Part shown: positions 22,674-34,730 of the stretch, one piece after another
Layout of the letters: every line of letters begins with the position of its first letter
Position numbering within the stretch: the stretch's first letter is position 1
Assembly (NCBI RefSeq): GCF_016808095.1
Contig: NC_068972.1
Span: 39,463,029-39,527,028 of the forward strand
Direction of reading: 5' to 3'
From: Vigna angularis
Taxonomy: Eukaryota; Streptophyta; Magnoliopsida; Fabales; Fabaceae
Length of the DNA: 64,000 nucleotides
Made by a program: the position numbers and the translations under genes
Notes under the pieces: model-generated
Databases searched by the model: none
The model's input: the letters and a program-made list of their open reading frames with translations, nothing else
What the model was told of the DNA's origin: nothing

Positions 22674-22808
22674 TGTACAATTTAGAATGTAATTTTGAAT
22701 CATAAGTTGTATAATTCAAAATGTAATTTTGAATCATAAGTTGTATAATTCAAAATGTAATTTTGTATTACATATTGTATATTGAAGAATGTAATTTTGC
22801 ATTATAGA
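22674..22808. repeat. 34-base tandem repeat, four units
   Basis: The unit reads TGTATAATTC, AAAATGTAAT, TTTGAATCAT, AAGT. Units start at 22674, 22708, 22742 and 22776. The middle two are nearly identical and the outer ones diverged. Confidence 0.9.
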
Positions 22809-23193
22809 ATGTGAAATCCAAAATATAACTTACATTTCAAATTGATTTTCAAATTTGTATTACTAATTGTAAAATCTAAAATGTAAATTTTTATTAGTAT
22901 TAATAGTCTTAAATATATATAGACTACCCCTTTCGGAACTATAATTAAAACAGAGGTGTAACTAGAATTTTAAAAAATATGGAGGTGTAGGAAGGAAATA
23001 TAGGGTGCAGGAAGAAATTCCCCTTGGTGAATGGGGTTGATTGTTTTTGGGCTTAAATATGGAAAGATGGGTGCACGGGTTCGGCTTTTAAATAAAATTG
23101 AGAATCTCACCCAGTTTTCGCAACTTATGCATCGTAACGTTTACATTCTTTTTGGTATTTGTTCATCATAACTTTTTCTCATTGTTTATTGAA

Positions 23194-23549
23194 GGTTAAA
23201 ATCCTATTTTGTCCTTTAATTCTTATTATAAATTCAATTAGGTTTCTAATTTTTATTTTATTTTATTTTATTCTTTAATTTTTAAAAATAATCCAATTAA
23301 ATTTTTTTTATTAGATTGATATTAGATTTTTGTTAGAATTTATACATAAACTTATTTTACTTAAAAAGTTTACATATTCACATCTTTTATTTTTTACGTA
23401 AACTGATTTGATATATAAAATTTAATAAAAATCTAACGTTAATATAAACGAAAAAAAATCTAATTGGATATTTTTAAAAATTAAAAGATTAAATTGAACT
23501 AAATATGAATTTTTTATAACAATTAGAGGATCAAAATAGAATTTTAGCC
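23194..23549. mobile_element. Foldback repeat (MITE-like)
   Basis: The left arm, beginning GGTTAAAATCCTATTTTGTC, is matched by a right arm that reads inward GGCTAAAATTCTATTTTGAT. The arms continue as imperfect inverted repeats toward a centre near 23370. I could not define a target duplication, so the superfamily is open. Confidence 0.6.
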
Positions 23550-26500
23550 TCTATTAAACTACTGACTTGGTGTAGAGAAAGTTTTGGCAGTAATTAAAAA
23601 AAGTTGATCTTTTTATTTATTTATTTAAGCACAATGTTCCCAAGGGATCATAACTTGATTTTTAGATTTCTAGATTTTTATATTTTTAGATTAATTATAA
23701 AAAAGTTAACTACTAAAGTAAAAAATAACATAGGACGAGAACTCAACCATGTCACATGACAAGATAACCACGTCAGTAATTTAACCAGCTTCATTACTTA
23801 GTTAATAAAGAATTTAACAATGAGTCAATTTAAAAATATAAATTTATTGAGTACTTTATAGATTATAAAAATTTATTTAAAACTCAATTAAAATTTTTAA
23901 ATTTACAAGGGACTTAAAATATAATTAAACCAAATTCATATTATACAATGATTAATAAATATTGATCAAATATTTTAACTACAATTAAACATAGGAAAGT
24001 ATATATTAATTATGATAGGATACCAAAGAAAGAACAAAATAAAAATGGATAAAATCAAGACTAGTTATTCCACCAAAAATAATGTCGAATTGAGCAATTA
24101 AATAGTCTTTTCTCTTTTATACATAATGTAGTTTGGGGGAGGCGGAAACCCAACCCTTGTAGTTTTAATGAATAACACAGAATAAGAATGGTCGCAAACT
24201 TGTTCAGTCTTAGTAAGAAATGTGACAATTCAATCTAAATGAAAGATATATAAAATCTCATTTGAATCATTTAAGGCCATTTCCAACAATTCAAAGACTT
24301 ATTGATTGTTTTATGATCATCAGCTCTACTATTTTGTCTGCTTTGGAGGAGCAAGAGCCACACAATTAGAAGTCGGAAGATTCTACAACAATGTTCAAAT
24401 GTACAATAAATGAATCATACATTAAAATTTTGTAATAGTGAATGACTATTCTAGTATTAGTTAAGAGTATTCAAATGTGCAATAAATGAATCCCACATTA
24501 ACATTTTGTAAGCTCAAAATCATAGTGTATCTTAGATGGATGGAAATTTGTTCTTAATGATGATGGCTAATAGGGAAACAAAATGATGATCCCTTGAAGA
24601 GTCAATGGTTACCAAAACAAAATTATCATTCATGACATGATTTTACTAATTTGTTTCAAACATTTTCTTAGTTGCTAACAAATGTAACAATCTCCCCATA
24701 GAAGATTATTAGATAATTGACATGCCTTTGGTTCTTCTTAGTCGACATATGATTATTTCTAGTAAGGGTGCTAGTAATAATTATTATTTTAAGAATTATT
24801 TAGGATAGATATTCAGAGTTAATTTTAAAAATAATTTAATATTTACTAGAAGTCTCTTAATAATAAAGAAGTTTGTTTATTTTATATGGAAAAAATCATT
24901 TAATTTTGTTTGGTTGAGTTTCTCACCCCCTTAAGATAATAAATGGAAAGTGATGTTTGGACAATTCCATATTTGTTCTTCAATTTATGATTTCTATTGC
25001 TTATTAGTTTTTAATCTTTGATTTCATTTGAAGAGATTATTTATATAAGGAGAGATAATTGATTATGTTTGAAATTTTAAACATAATTGATTATATTATA
25101 CATTGATTAATCAATTTAATTATTTTATGTGATTCAATTTTAATTATAACGATTTTAAAATTTATTAAACATACATCTATTTAAAAATAGATAAATATAG
25201 TCTTTTTTTTAACCTTTTTAAAAGTATTCCAAATTGGTATTTGATTTAGAATATGTATTATATGTAACACTTCAAAAATTAATTTGAAACATTGTTTAAC
25301 AAGTAAAAAATTTAAAATAATTATGTTGAAATGATTATATCTATTTATTTATTTTTAATTATATTTTAAAATATAAAAAAATAATATGCTGAAAATAACT
25401 ACACACTTAATCACCAACACAAAAAACTACACTTTTTATGTTTTTTAACAATATAACAGATTACAACTATACACTACGATTTTTGTATGATTACTGTCAA
25501 TTACCATTATTTATTTGTTTACTTTCTTAAAAAATGTAGAAGTACATCGAGTGTCTCTTCCCCGTTAAGAACTAATATATAAATGAAGAAAATTATGATC
25601 CAAAAGTGTTATGTTTAACAAATTAAATGCCTATTACCTTATAAAATATATTATTTGAATTAATTTATATTATATAATGTTGATTTTATATTTAATTTGT
25701 AGGTGCACTAGGGTCTAAAGTCATGACCTAGTATTTTCATGGATTGAATTATTAGTTTGGTTTTTGAAAACACTTATTGTGGCAATGTTAAAATCATCCT
25801 AGAGAGCGTTGAAAAGAAATAAACATGAAAAAGATAAGGTCTGAAAAGAAGTTGGAATCTACACACAAGAACCCTTTCCTTTTTCACTTTATCCATATCC
25901 ACACCTCACTTATCTGCTTTGTGTTCAAGCTAAGTGTTGCTACTTTTTTCTTGTCTGAGAGCTATGATCATTCATGTTGCTCATTATCACACATCATCAC
26001 ATTATGTCTATAGCCCTTGTTGACATTATACATCTTAACTCACCTCCAGCATCCATTGTCACACTTTCTGTGTTGCACTCCTTCCTTCACTATAATCACA
26101 ACACATAAAGATGCTGCTAAGTCCAAACTCAGGGAAGAGGAAGAAAATTGTTCATCGATTATGGTTTTCATGCTCCACACAAGAGGGAGTGAATCTAGAA
26201 AGACTATAACATTAGGTCAATCTAGGTAAGAATCACCAATGAGATGTTACAAACCAAGATTTCAATCTCCATTGTAAGAACTGTTAATTACATGTATTGT
26301 TTTAGAGTATAGGTTCTCTGTTGGTTTTTTTATCCTGTTATATGTTGAGCCTTTAAAATCCAATAATGTATATTGATTTTTGATTTTTTAAATATATTTT
26401 TTTTTTTACTATACTGTCATTAATATATTTTGAAAGCTCACCGGAAGAACAACATAACAAATTCAACGAGAATCCAAATTCATTGTTCTACTATATCTCT

Positions 26501-27720
26501 TTTATTAGGGTGTGAAATGTGACATGCTACATTGTGATTTATGCAACAAGATGCAAAGGGTGGTTTTGAGTTATGGAGTTGAGAACCTGAAGGGTCTATA
26601 GATAGTTCACTTTACCATAATGAAAGGTTTTAAAAGCTAAATTACAACTAGAAGTAGCCAAGTGGAGTGGACCATATGAATGAGGTTTGAGAACATGGGT
26701 TTGGTGGCACAGGAAATTGGTGGCCACTGTACCTTATCTAGCTTTTACCAACTATCATCAGTAATGAAAATCACCAACCGAATGTTCCTTGTAAACTTCT
26801 CTGTGAAACTATAATGGACTCCAAATATATATCTATTATTAAGTTTTTTTATTTATAGGGACACTAATGAGTTGGAGGATAATAATAACTTATATTTTCA
26901 ATTAGGAGGGGGTATTATTACCAAGTAAAAAAAGTTACCTTTCTGGATTATTCATATTATTTTTTTAATATGTAAAAGAAGATGACAATAAATGAAATAT
27001 TTATATTTAATATTGTTCCAATCTCAAATCTATTAATATAATATTGTAATGTAATCGAGATATTGTTAGTTTTGGAATTTGGTGTTAACAAGCAAACTTC
27101 AACGCTAAATAGTTGTTAGTTGTGGATTTGAGTCGCACGTTTATACGATGTTAATTAAAATCATAGTGTCAATTCATTAGTTTTCCTTTTGAAGATTGAC
27201 TCTAATTAGCATCGGCTTAACTAATGTTAAATTATCACTAATTTTTAAATTAATTTTTAATAACACGCTAAGATATTTTTATTTTAGTCAATTTGGCTAA
27301 TGTTAGGGATAGTAACTTAAAAGAACCGTATAGTATCTTCATGTTGAAATATTATAAACAAAAAAAAATAATTATAATGGATTAAGGAAATAAGTGTAAA
27401 TAAAGAAATTTAATACGAAACAAGGAGATGAATGTGACTAAAGAAGATGAGGAAGAAAATGTAGATGAAAAAGATGAGTATGGACGAAGGAGAAAAAAGT
27501 TGGTGATGTGTAAGAAAGATACGAGTGTGAAAAGATTTATGAATGTGAATGAAAAATATGAATATCATAAGATTTATATACGAAGTAAAAAAAAAATATA
27601 ACTAGAAGATTTATCATCATTAAATCTAAACCTTTAGATTAAAAATAATTTATATATAAACACACATGTATTCAAAATATATAACTTACCTTCTTCTTAT
27701 TTAATTAAATACACATATTA
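23550..27720. other. AT-rich intergenic region, no convincing gene
   Basis: Two short adjacent plus-strand frames occur at 25825-26013 (62 codons) and 26017-26229 (70 codons). The second ends with a charged stretch (AAKSKLREEEENCSS). Neither matches a peptide family that I know, and no TATA box or splice site decides for them. The rest is low-complexity AT-rich DNA. Confidence 0.4.
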
Positions 27721-27730
27721 CAAATAAATA

Positions 27731-28150
27731 AGGTTATTGTCTATTGATTCTATGCTAACCTTATTTATTTTAATTATTTTTTATAGTTAGCATCAGTTAA
27801 ATTGAAGTTAACTTAAATACATAAAATATTAAAAATAAATAAAATTATCCTCACTAAATTATTATTAACCTTATTTATTTTAATTCTTTTCATATTTAAT
27901 ATATTTTTGACCAACATTAATTTAAATAAATAAAATATTAAAATTAAATAAGGTTTGTTTATGTTAAATTGACAATAACTTTATTTACTTTTAATATTTA
28001 TTTTAGTTGTTATATAATTAACACTAACTTAAATAAATATAAATGTTAAAAATAAATAAGTGTTTTTCATGTCGATGATAATTTCATTTATTTAAATTAT
28101 TTTTGGTTAAATCAATATTAACTTAAATATTTAGTTAATAAAAAAATTTA
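27731..28150. repeat. Tandem array of about 108 bases, four units
   Basis: Four imperfect units repeat CTTATTTATTTTAATT, a TTAGxxATA-like stretch, TTAACTTAAATA and AATATTAAAAATAAATAAG. Divergence increases toward the right end. AT-rich and non-coding. Confidence 0.75.
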
Positions 28151-30161
28151 AAAATATTTTTACGTTTTTTTTTATAGAAAAGCAAACTATAAACTTTGAG
28201 GATAAAGTGGTAGACAAATTTCATAAACAAATAGATACTCGATTGCTAACCACTAGACTTTCATTTACACCCTAATCATTGTTTACAAAAAACATTAAAA
28301 ATTATGTTGAGTGTGATAAGAAGGGGTTATGTTGCTTATAGTCATTGAAGTGATTATTGTTTTAATGAGTTTAAGATGTCTTCTCAACCACACAAAAAAT
28401 GTCAACGCACAAAGTCAATTCTTTTGTCTTTATATGTGGTCACTGATGGAAGATTGCGTATGAAATAGGGGGCAAGATTAGACCATGCCATAGACTAAGC
28501 TAATTATGCATAAGATTTTTCACATATTTTAAAATATTACAACAAATTGTTGGAATGAAAAACTATCCATCAATGGTAAATAACATTATTAAAGTTAATT
28601 AAGTCAAGAAATACCATATTGTCAAGAAATAATAGATAAGGTCAATAAGTATTAGTTTTGTTAATAAACACCAATCTTATCAAGAAATATTAAATAAGAT
28701 TTAGAAATATCAAACAAAGAAATATTAGTATTGTTCATAAGTATTAGGCAAAATTGAAAATACTTTAGTAGAATTTTACTAACCAATCAAATGATAATAA
28801 ACATATAAAATTAATCATCATGATTAATCAAGATTAAAAGCAACATGAACATGTTCTAAAAGGTCTATTTAGGTGAAAGTCTATTAAAAATAATATAAAT
28901 AAGTAATTATCCTAGGGTATAAAAGATGAATATTATTATTTATCCTATAATTTTATTATTATTTGTACACACGACTTGAACGTTTAAATATCTTTGTAAG
29001 TACTCTTATGTTTTTAATATTGAAATTCAGAGATCGGATTATTTAAGATAGAGAAACAACTGAGTCGAAAACTTTCAAATATCAAACTTAATAAAAAAAA
29101 TGTGGTTTTATAAAAAATATTTCAAGTCTTTTGAGAACATTAATTATTGAGTATTATGTTCATTGAAAAACAATTACAAAGAATATTTCACATCAAAATG
29201 AGTGGTAGAGTGTATAAAATAGATTAGAAAATGCAAGCTAATGAGTTATTGAAGGCCAAAGCATGGGAAGTGGGAAGTGCAAAATGAACCAATTCTTGAG
29301 TCTTTCAATTGACAGAAACAAATTGGTACATGACAAGGGACAGCAGAACCACCATGTTTTGCATTATCCAGTTAGAAAAAAGGTTGGAACGTAACAATAA
29401 CAGGAAATTCTGAGGATAACAATAACATGACGAGACCTTTTGGCCATCATCTTCTCCAAACATGTAGCATAAGACATCCCAAAATCAGAACACAAGAATT
29501 AATATGAGAAAAAAACAAGAGGGGATTGGAACGACAAAGGGAAGAGAGCGGATGTGGTGACAACAACGCTACCCATGCGACGTACGACTGCTCCGATTAG
29601 GAGCGCTGAAGAACAATGCACATTTTCAGTTTTTTAAAACTTAATTCATTTCGTCCAATAATCAATTGCCACGTGCATAACGATATGTCCAAATTTCATA
29701 CACCATGGTCAAACGTCATTACACAACAAAATTTTAACATAGTTTTGGAGGACTAAATTCACTCATTTATGAAATTAGGAAATTAAATTCAGAATACTAA
29801 TTTTAATTTTGGACAAAAATTACGAATCAAAAACATATTTAATCATTTTTGTAATTATTTTCTAAACTTAATGTTAAATAAATAACAAGTTTCCTTATTA
29901 TTTTTGAACACAAACTTTTTATACAATTCTTACAATATGTCAATAGTGTAATTTAGTTAAACAAATGTTAGATTTCATGTCCTTCATTGTAAAAAGGTTA
30001 GATTTAGTTAAAACTTTCATACCATAATGTTAGATTACAAAGTTTGAAGAGGATATTATGCATGAAAAAAAAAACTTGTGAATACAAAGATGGAAGTTCG
30101 TGTGGAAATAATATGTGGGAATTGAATACAAAGCCAAAAAAAAAGTAAAAAAGAAAAACTA
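28151..30161. other. AT-rich intergenic region; possible LTR debris
   Basis: From about 28548 the sequence begins TGTTGGAATGAA and contains short AAGAAATATTA-type repeats, then a TATA-like GGTATAAAAGATG near 28916. This resembles a decayed copia-type LTR, but no partner LTR or target duplication was found. No gene was recognised, including in the less AT-rich stretch 29230-29630. Confidence 0.3.
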
Positions 30162-30999
30162 TACTAGTGCAAAAAAGACCTTTAACGTCACCCTTTAGAC
30201 GTCTGACCCTCGAATATCCAACGTAAAAAATGACCGGTGACATTTTTCGTAAATAAAACAACTAGTTAGATGTCGGTTATGGAAGGGTCCGACATCTAAA
30301 TACTCATATACGTCGGCTCCCCCGAATAGACGCCAAAACTAAACGAAAAAGTTAAAAAAAAATAATTTTTTATTTTATTTAGACGTCTGTTATGGAGGGA
30401 ACCGACTTCTGAAGCACTTTAGACGTCTGTTAACTGGGGAACCGACGTCTAAACCCTAAATCATTAAAACACCGTGAACGCGAGACAGCCGTTACGCGCA
30501 CTCATTGTTTATCATCTTCGTTGCGTTTTCTCTCTACGGGTTACGCTTTTCAGGTTCGTTTTCTCACTTTTGCACCGTTTTAAATTAATTTTACTCCGAT
30601 TACATCACTCTTTGATGCATTATCTTTCATTTGAACCGATTAAAATGCGTTTTCGTTGGGTTTTGATGCAGTTATTCTCGTGTCTTTAGACGGCGTTCTA
30701 TGGCGGCGATTTCTTGTGTTTTGTACTCCTCCAATTCTCTCCACTACGTTTTTAAAATCATCCAATAAAAAAAATGTACAATACATTCTCTTCAACTAAA
30801 ATATAAAGTTGTAAACTCGAATCACCATGAGTCAGGAGCAACCTCAGAGACGTCTAACATGTATGGATCGGACGTCTATATAGACATCGGACCTATATAG
30901 GTCCGACGTCTCATTAACATCACCCATATAGACGTCGGACAGAGATCAGACGTTAAAAGCCCAAAATAACAGACGTCTAAAGTCCTTTTTGCACTAGTG
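30162..30999. mobile_element. Non-autonomous CACTA element 3
   Basis: The left end is TACTAGTGCAAAAAAGACC, with the first C changed to T. The right end, read inward, is CACTAGTGCAAAAAGGAC. A 3-bp target duplication CTA flanks it (30159-30161 and 31000-31002). Both subterminal zones are dense in GACGTCTG/CAGACGTC-type motifs in both orientations (for example 30265, 30382, 30421, 30847, 30919 and 30972). The 838 bases carry no transposase. A central, less AT-rich part (about 30474-30760) has open short frames but no recognisable protein. Confidence 0.92.
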
Positions 31000-31344
31000 C
31001 TAAGAAAACTCTTCTTTTAGTTCTTTTCTAGAGTAGGGATATTTTCATTTAAAATTCAAGTATAAGAGTGGAAGGTCTATAGAAACAAAAGGAAGGTAAA
31101 TTCAAATTATCCATGTGTGTTTCTCCACCAAAATTTTTGCAAATTATAGATCTCGGTCATATGTCTTGAGCTAGTTTGCTTTTCACATTTAAACATATGT
31201 TAAATGTGTTTCATGCTTTTCATGCTTGTTCCATGTGCTTCATGTGTATTTTCTTTTGTGTATAGTCAACCATGTGTAGCTTTGTAAGCTTTTGAAAGCT
31301 TCTTAAATCCATTTTATTTAATATCCACACTCCTTGGTCTTGTT

Positions 31345-31860
31345 GGTGGGTAGGGGTGTTAAAGTGAGTCAACCCAACTCACATGCTCGTCACGAATTGA
31401 ATTAAAAAAGAGTTAGTTCGCCCCAACTCATTTTAGTGAGTTAGGAATTTTGTAACTAAATTCGACTGACCATGGATTAGTGGGTTGATTGGGTTGACTC
31501 ACTTAAGGATATTTTGTTTTTCAAATTTATTTTATATATTTACCATTATACAATCAAAGGAAATTGACCAAACTCTTTTTTTTATAGTAGGGAATCAAAG
31601 TACTTACCTATTTCATCCAATACTATTATAAAGATAATAGTTGAAAATTAAAGTATTAACCTATATAATTTAGCAAATAAATAAGTTAAACATCCAAAGT
31701 ATTCAAATATTATTGAACAATATTATAGTCTTTAGAAAATTAAATTGTCAATCTGCGTAATTAGAAGTAGTAAATAATTTCAATGAAAAACTTATGAAAA
31801 AATGGTAAAAAAATAATAAAGGATTTACGCATCTTTATATTACAAAGCCTATATGATAAC
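31345..31860. repeat. Dispersed repeat with hairpin head, copy 1
   Basis: It opens with inverted arms AGTGAGTCAACCCAAC (31363-31378) and ATTGGGTTGACTCACT (31488-31503). Then follows AT-rich DNA with TATTATAAAGATAATAG, GAAAATTAAAGTATTAACC and AATTAGAAGTAGTAAATAAT. Related sequence occurs at 59640-60312 and 62600-63010. The family was not identified. Confidence 0.6.
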
Positions 31861-32399
31861 ATTATTTTTTACCTTTTATTAGTGTTAAGTTTTATGAATA
31901 AAATCAACTTCTTCATAGCCTTTAGGTTCTTTAATCTTCAAGTCTATCATGCTTTTGCATTGTTTTGTATTTTAGTTGTTTGATGCTTGTTTACCTCTAA
32001 TTTCTATTTTGAGTGTGTGAAATACGTTAGTAGGAATCAATTCTGGTGGAGGAAAATAAGGTGAAACTTAACGAAGCATGATTGGATAAGAAATAATAAT
32101 TTTTAGACAAATACTCATGCCAAAGACACTATAATCACACTCAATGCTGCAAACATGAAGAAAGGGCTCACCTGTAGCGTTATATTGCCGGGACTGTCCC
32201 CGGACAACAAAAAAACAACCATTGGGCATTAGGTTGAGTCGTTGGGCGAGCTGACTTCTCACTGGAGAAAATGACAACCTAGACTTGTAGTATTCAAGTC
32301 GTTGGGCAAAAATATAACTCACCCAACAAGTTAGAAGTCAAAGAGCATCGATTTTTAGGCCTCGTTGGGTGAGAATAGAGTCGTTGACAAGTTTATGGG

Positions 32400-32815
32400 C
32401 CTTGATAAACAAAAGAAGGTATTTAATCATGTTTTCATGAGGGTTTTGGGCATTTCACACTTTTACATAAATAGAATCACTTAGGGGTTTGGAAGAGACT
32501 TTTGGAGGTTGTTTGGAGTGATAGGAAGCTCTCCCTTTCCTCTTGGGTTTCCTATTTCATCCATGGTGGTTTTTCCCCTTTTGGATTGGAATAAGAAAAT
32601 GGGCTGCAGATTTGAGATAAAAATGCGAAGGGAAAGCATGATTGAAGCTTGTAGTAGCTTCTAGGTACCTCAGGAAAATACCTTCATCTTTTTTATGGTC
32701 TCAATTTCTTTTGTATCTCTTTAATTTGTAAATTTTAGGTTCTCCATCAATGGAAGCTATTTCTATTTGTTGAAATTAAATGTAAAACACTAAATTCTTT
32801 TATAGAATCGTGTTG

Positions 32816-32818
<3 letters not shown>
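32400..32818. other. Spacer, no gene seen
   Basis: Short runs of moderately GC-rich sequence (32200-32400) resemble transposon debris but show no recognised domain. Confidence 0.3.

Positions 32819-32872
<54 letters not shown>
32819..32872. repeat. (AT)n microsatellite
   Basis: About 54 bases of AT dinucleotide repeat. Confidence 0.95.
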
Positions 32873-32874
<2 letters not shown>

Positions 32875-32984
32875 TATTTTCCTATTTCATTTTTTATAAA
32901 AATTAGATTATTACAAATAAAGGATATAAGAATGTATTTTTTTATGGTTGAGAATAATAAAATAAGTCTTATTTTTAACTTTTA

Positions 32985-33115
32985 CTTATCTAAATTACTG
33001 AGACTTGATTACTCTATTCAATATAAAGCACACAAGTTGAATGTTGTTGCTTACTTATTATTACGGTCACAAGATTTTTTTGTTAACAATTTTCTTATCC
33101 TGTCTATCTCTAATT
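32985..33115 (+). pseudogene. Ty3/gypsy RNase H fragment
   Basis: The plus-strand frame reads SKLLRLDYSIQYKAHKLN followed by VVAYLLLRSQ. This resembles the end of the Ty3/gypsy RNase H domain, where the usual motif is LLxYDxxIQYKPGxxNxVADALSR. Pro, Gly, Asp and Ala positions of the motif are lost, and no reverse transcriptase or integrase is nearby, so it is a decayed scrap. It ends just left of the duplicated block at 33227. Confidence 0.5.
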
Positions 33116-33226
33116 TCATATTTCTGGAACAGTTTCCCAAGAACTTACACACTAATCATAATTTTTCAATTTTTTTCAAGGAAGTACAACAACATCCAGA
33201 GGATCACTTACAGCATCGCATCCATC

Positions 33227-34730
33227 ACAATTTAGTAAATCTAGCTCCTGTTGAACCAAATACATGGATGGTATAAAATATAATTTATTAATGAAACATA
33301 TTAAAATGAATAGTTTAATTCATCAACACATTAAATTCAAAATTATATTTTCATACTAAAATAACTAATATCCTGAATAATACATAAAATTCATAACAGC
33401 AACAATAAAAGTTCATATTTCAACTTTTAAAAAATTGTCATAAGATATCTCATACAAAATATCAATTAATTTATGACAGTATAAATCCACAAATATTAAA
33501 TGAATAGATAGACACTAATTTTAGGTACAAAGTTCTATTAGCTTAATATATAGGGTGATTTATTTGGGCATTGATTTATGTTGAATTTTTATAAAACTAA
33601 ATTGGATATGCTTGATAAAGTGATTTTAAGAGACTATTTCTTTTTATAATAATAATTTAAAAACAAATGTGTACGGATATTTAAATTATTTATAGCAATA
33701 TATAATATTTCCTTTTATGTATACATCGTATATTTTTATTTTACTTTTAATTATATTTTAAAATTTTAATATTAAAAAAGAAGAATACCCAAGACTTACT
33801 TCACACTGTAATTATACTGTTTTCCTTTTTACGTAAATATGAATTTTGAATAACTAAAAATAAAAAATAATTAAAATATGATCAAAAGATAGAAATTATT
33901 TAAATGATTTCTCGTATAATTACATGTTTCTTTTAAAAAATGGTTATAATATAAACTAGTATTTTTTTTAATTATCATATTATTTGACATCAATTTTTTT
34001 TTCTCAAATTCTATAATTTTTTATCCTATGAAAATTATGTCTATGTCTCTCATCTTAACCCTGAAGAGGAGGCATTTCTGAACCCCGAAGAGGTCCTTAG
34101 CAACGACTAACATATTCTTTGCTTCTCTTTCTCGCTCCGAACATAACTTCAAATTTTGTTCGCTTTTTTCACTGTAAGTTTCTTTCCGACACGCTTCGTT
34201 TCGCTTGGTATCTTATTTGGTTCGGCTACTAAGTGTATGAAATATGATGGACTCTGAGTAGCATAGTTTCTCATTGCACACCAAGTGTTTGCTTATTTGT
34301 CTGAATGGATCGATAGAGAATATACGTTGTGATCGAATGTATAGGTGTCTCTTGTTTGTTGGGGTTTGGCATTCAATAGATTAAAATATTGTCCTTTGGT
34401 GAACAAACAAACATATTAATACCTGAATAAGAAAACAGTAAAATATTTTAGGAGGAATAGAAAAGAGAAACAAACACAGAGGCTTTGGGTTGGGTCATTG
34501 TGGGTGTTTCAATTTCAGGCACATCCCTGTTTTGCGTTTTCATCTTCATCCCTCTCTTTCGATCTCTCTCTCTACTACTACTACTAAACTACTTGATATC
34601 AATTGTAGCTCCTTCGTTGCTTGTGGTGTGGGTTAGATTATTATTTGATCTTCCAATTTGTTAGTTGAGGAACTCATGAACCTTAATTTGATGAGTTGCA
34701 GTAGAATTTGCAGGTTCTCGTTTCCAATAC
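33227..34730 (+). repeat. Duplicated 1.5-kb upstream block, copy A (before uL15 gene)
   Basis: Near-identical, in direct orientation, to 40213-41709; it differs by scattered substitutions and a few small indels. The left half is AT-rich. The right half has a leader-like CT-rich exon, TTCTCTTTCTCGCTCCGAAC, that ends at a strong donor (ACT then GTAAGT, intron from 34174), and later an acceptor-like TTTCAG before GCACATCCCTG. Copy A ends about 1.66 kb before the uL15 start codon. It may supply a distal promoter or leader for that gene. Confidence 0.85.

Noticed and set aside
25825..26229. Two adjacent short plus-strand frames, considered as small secreted peptides
   Set aside because: There are no peptide-hormone motifs, no convincing signal peptide followed by a cleavage motif, and no promoter evidence.
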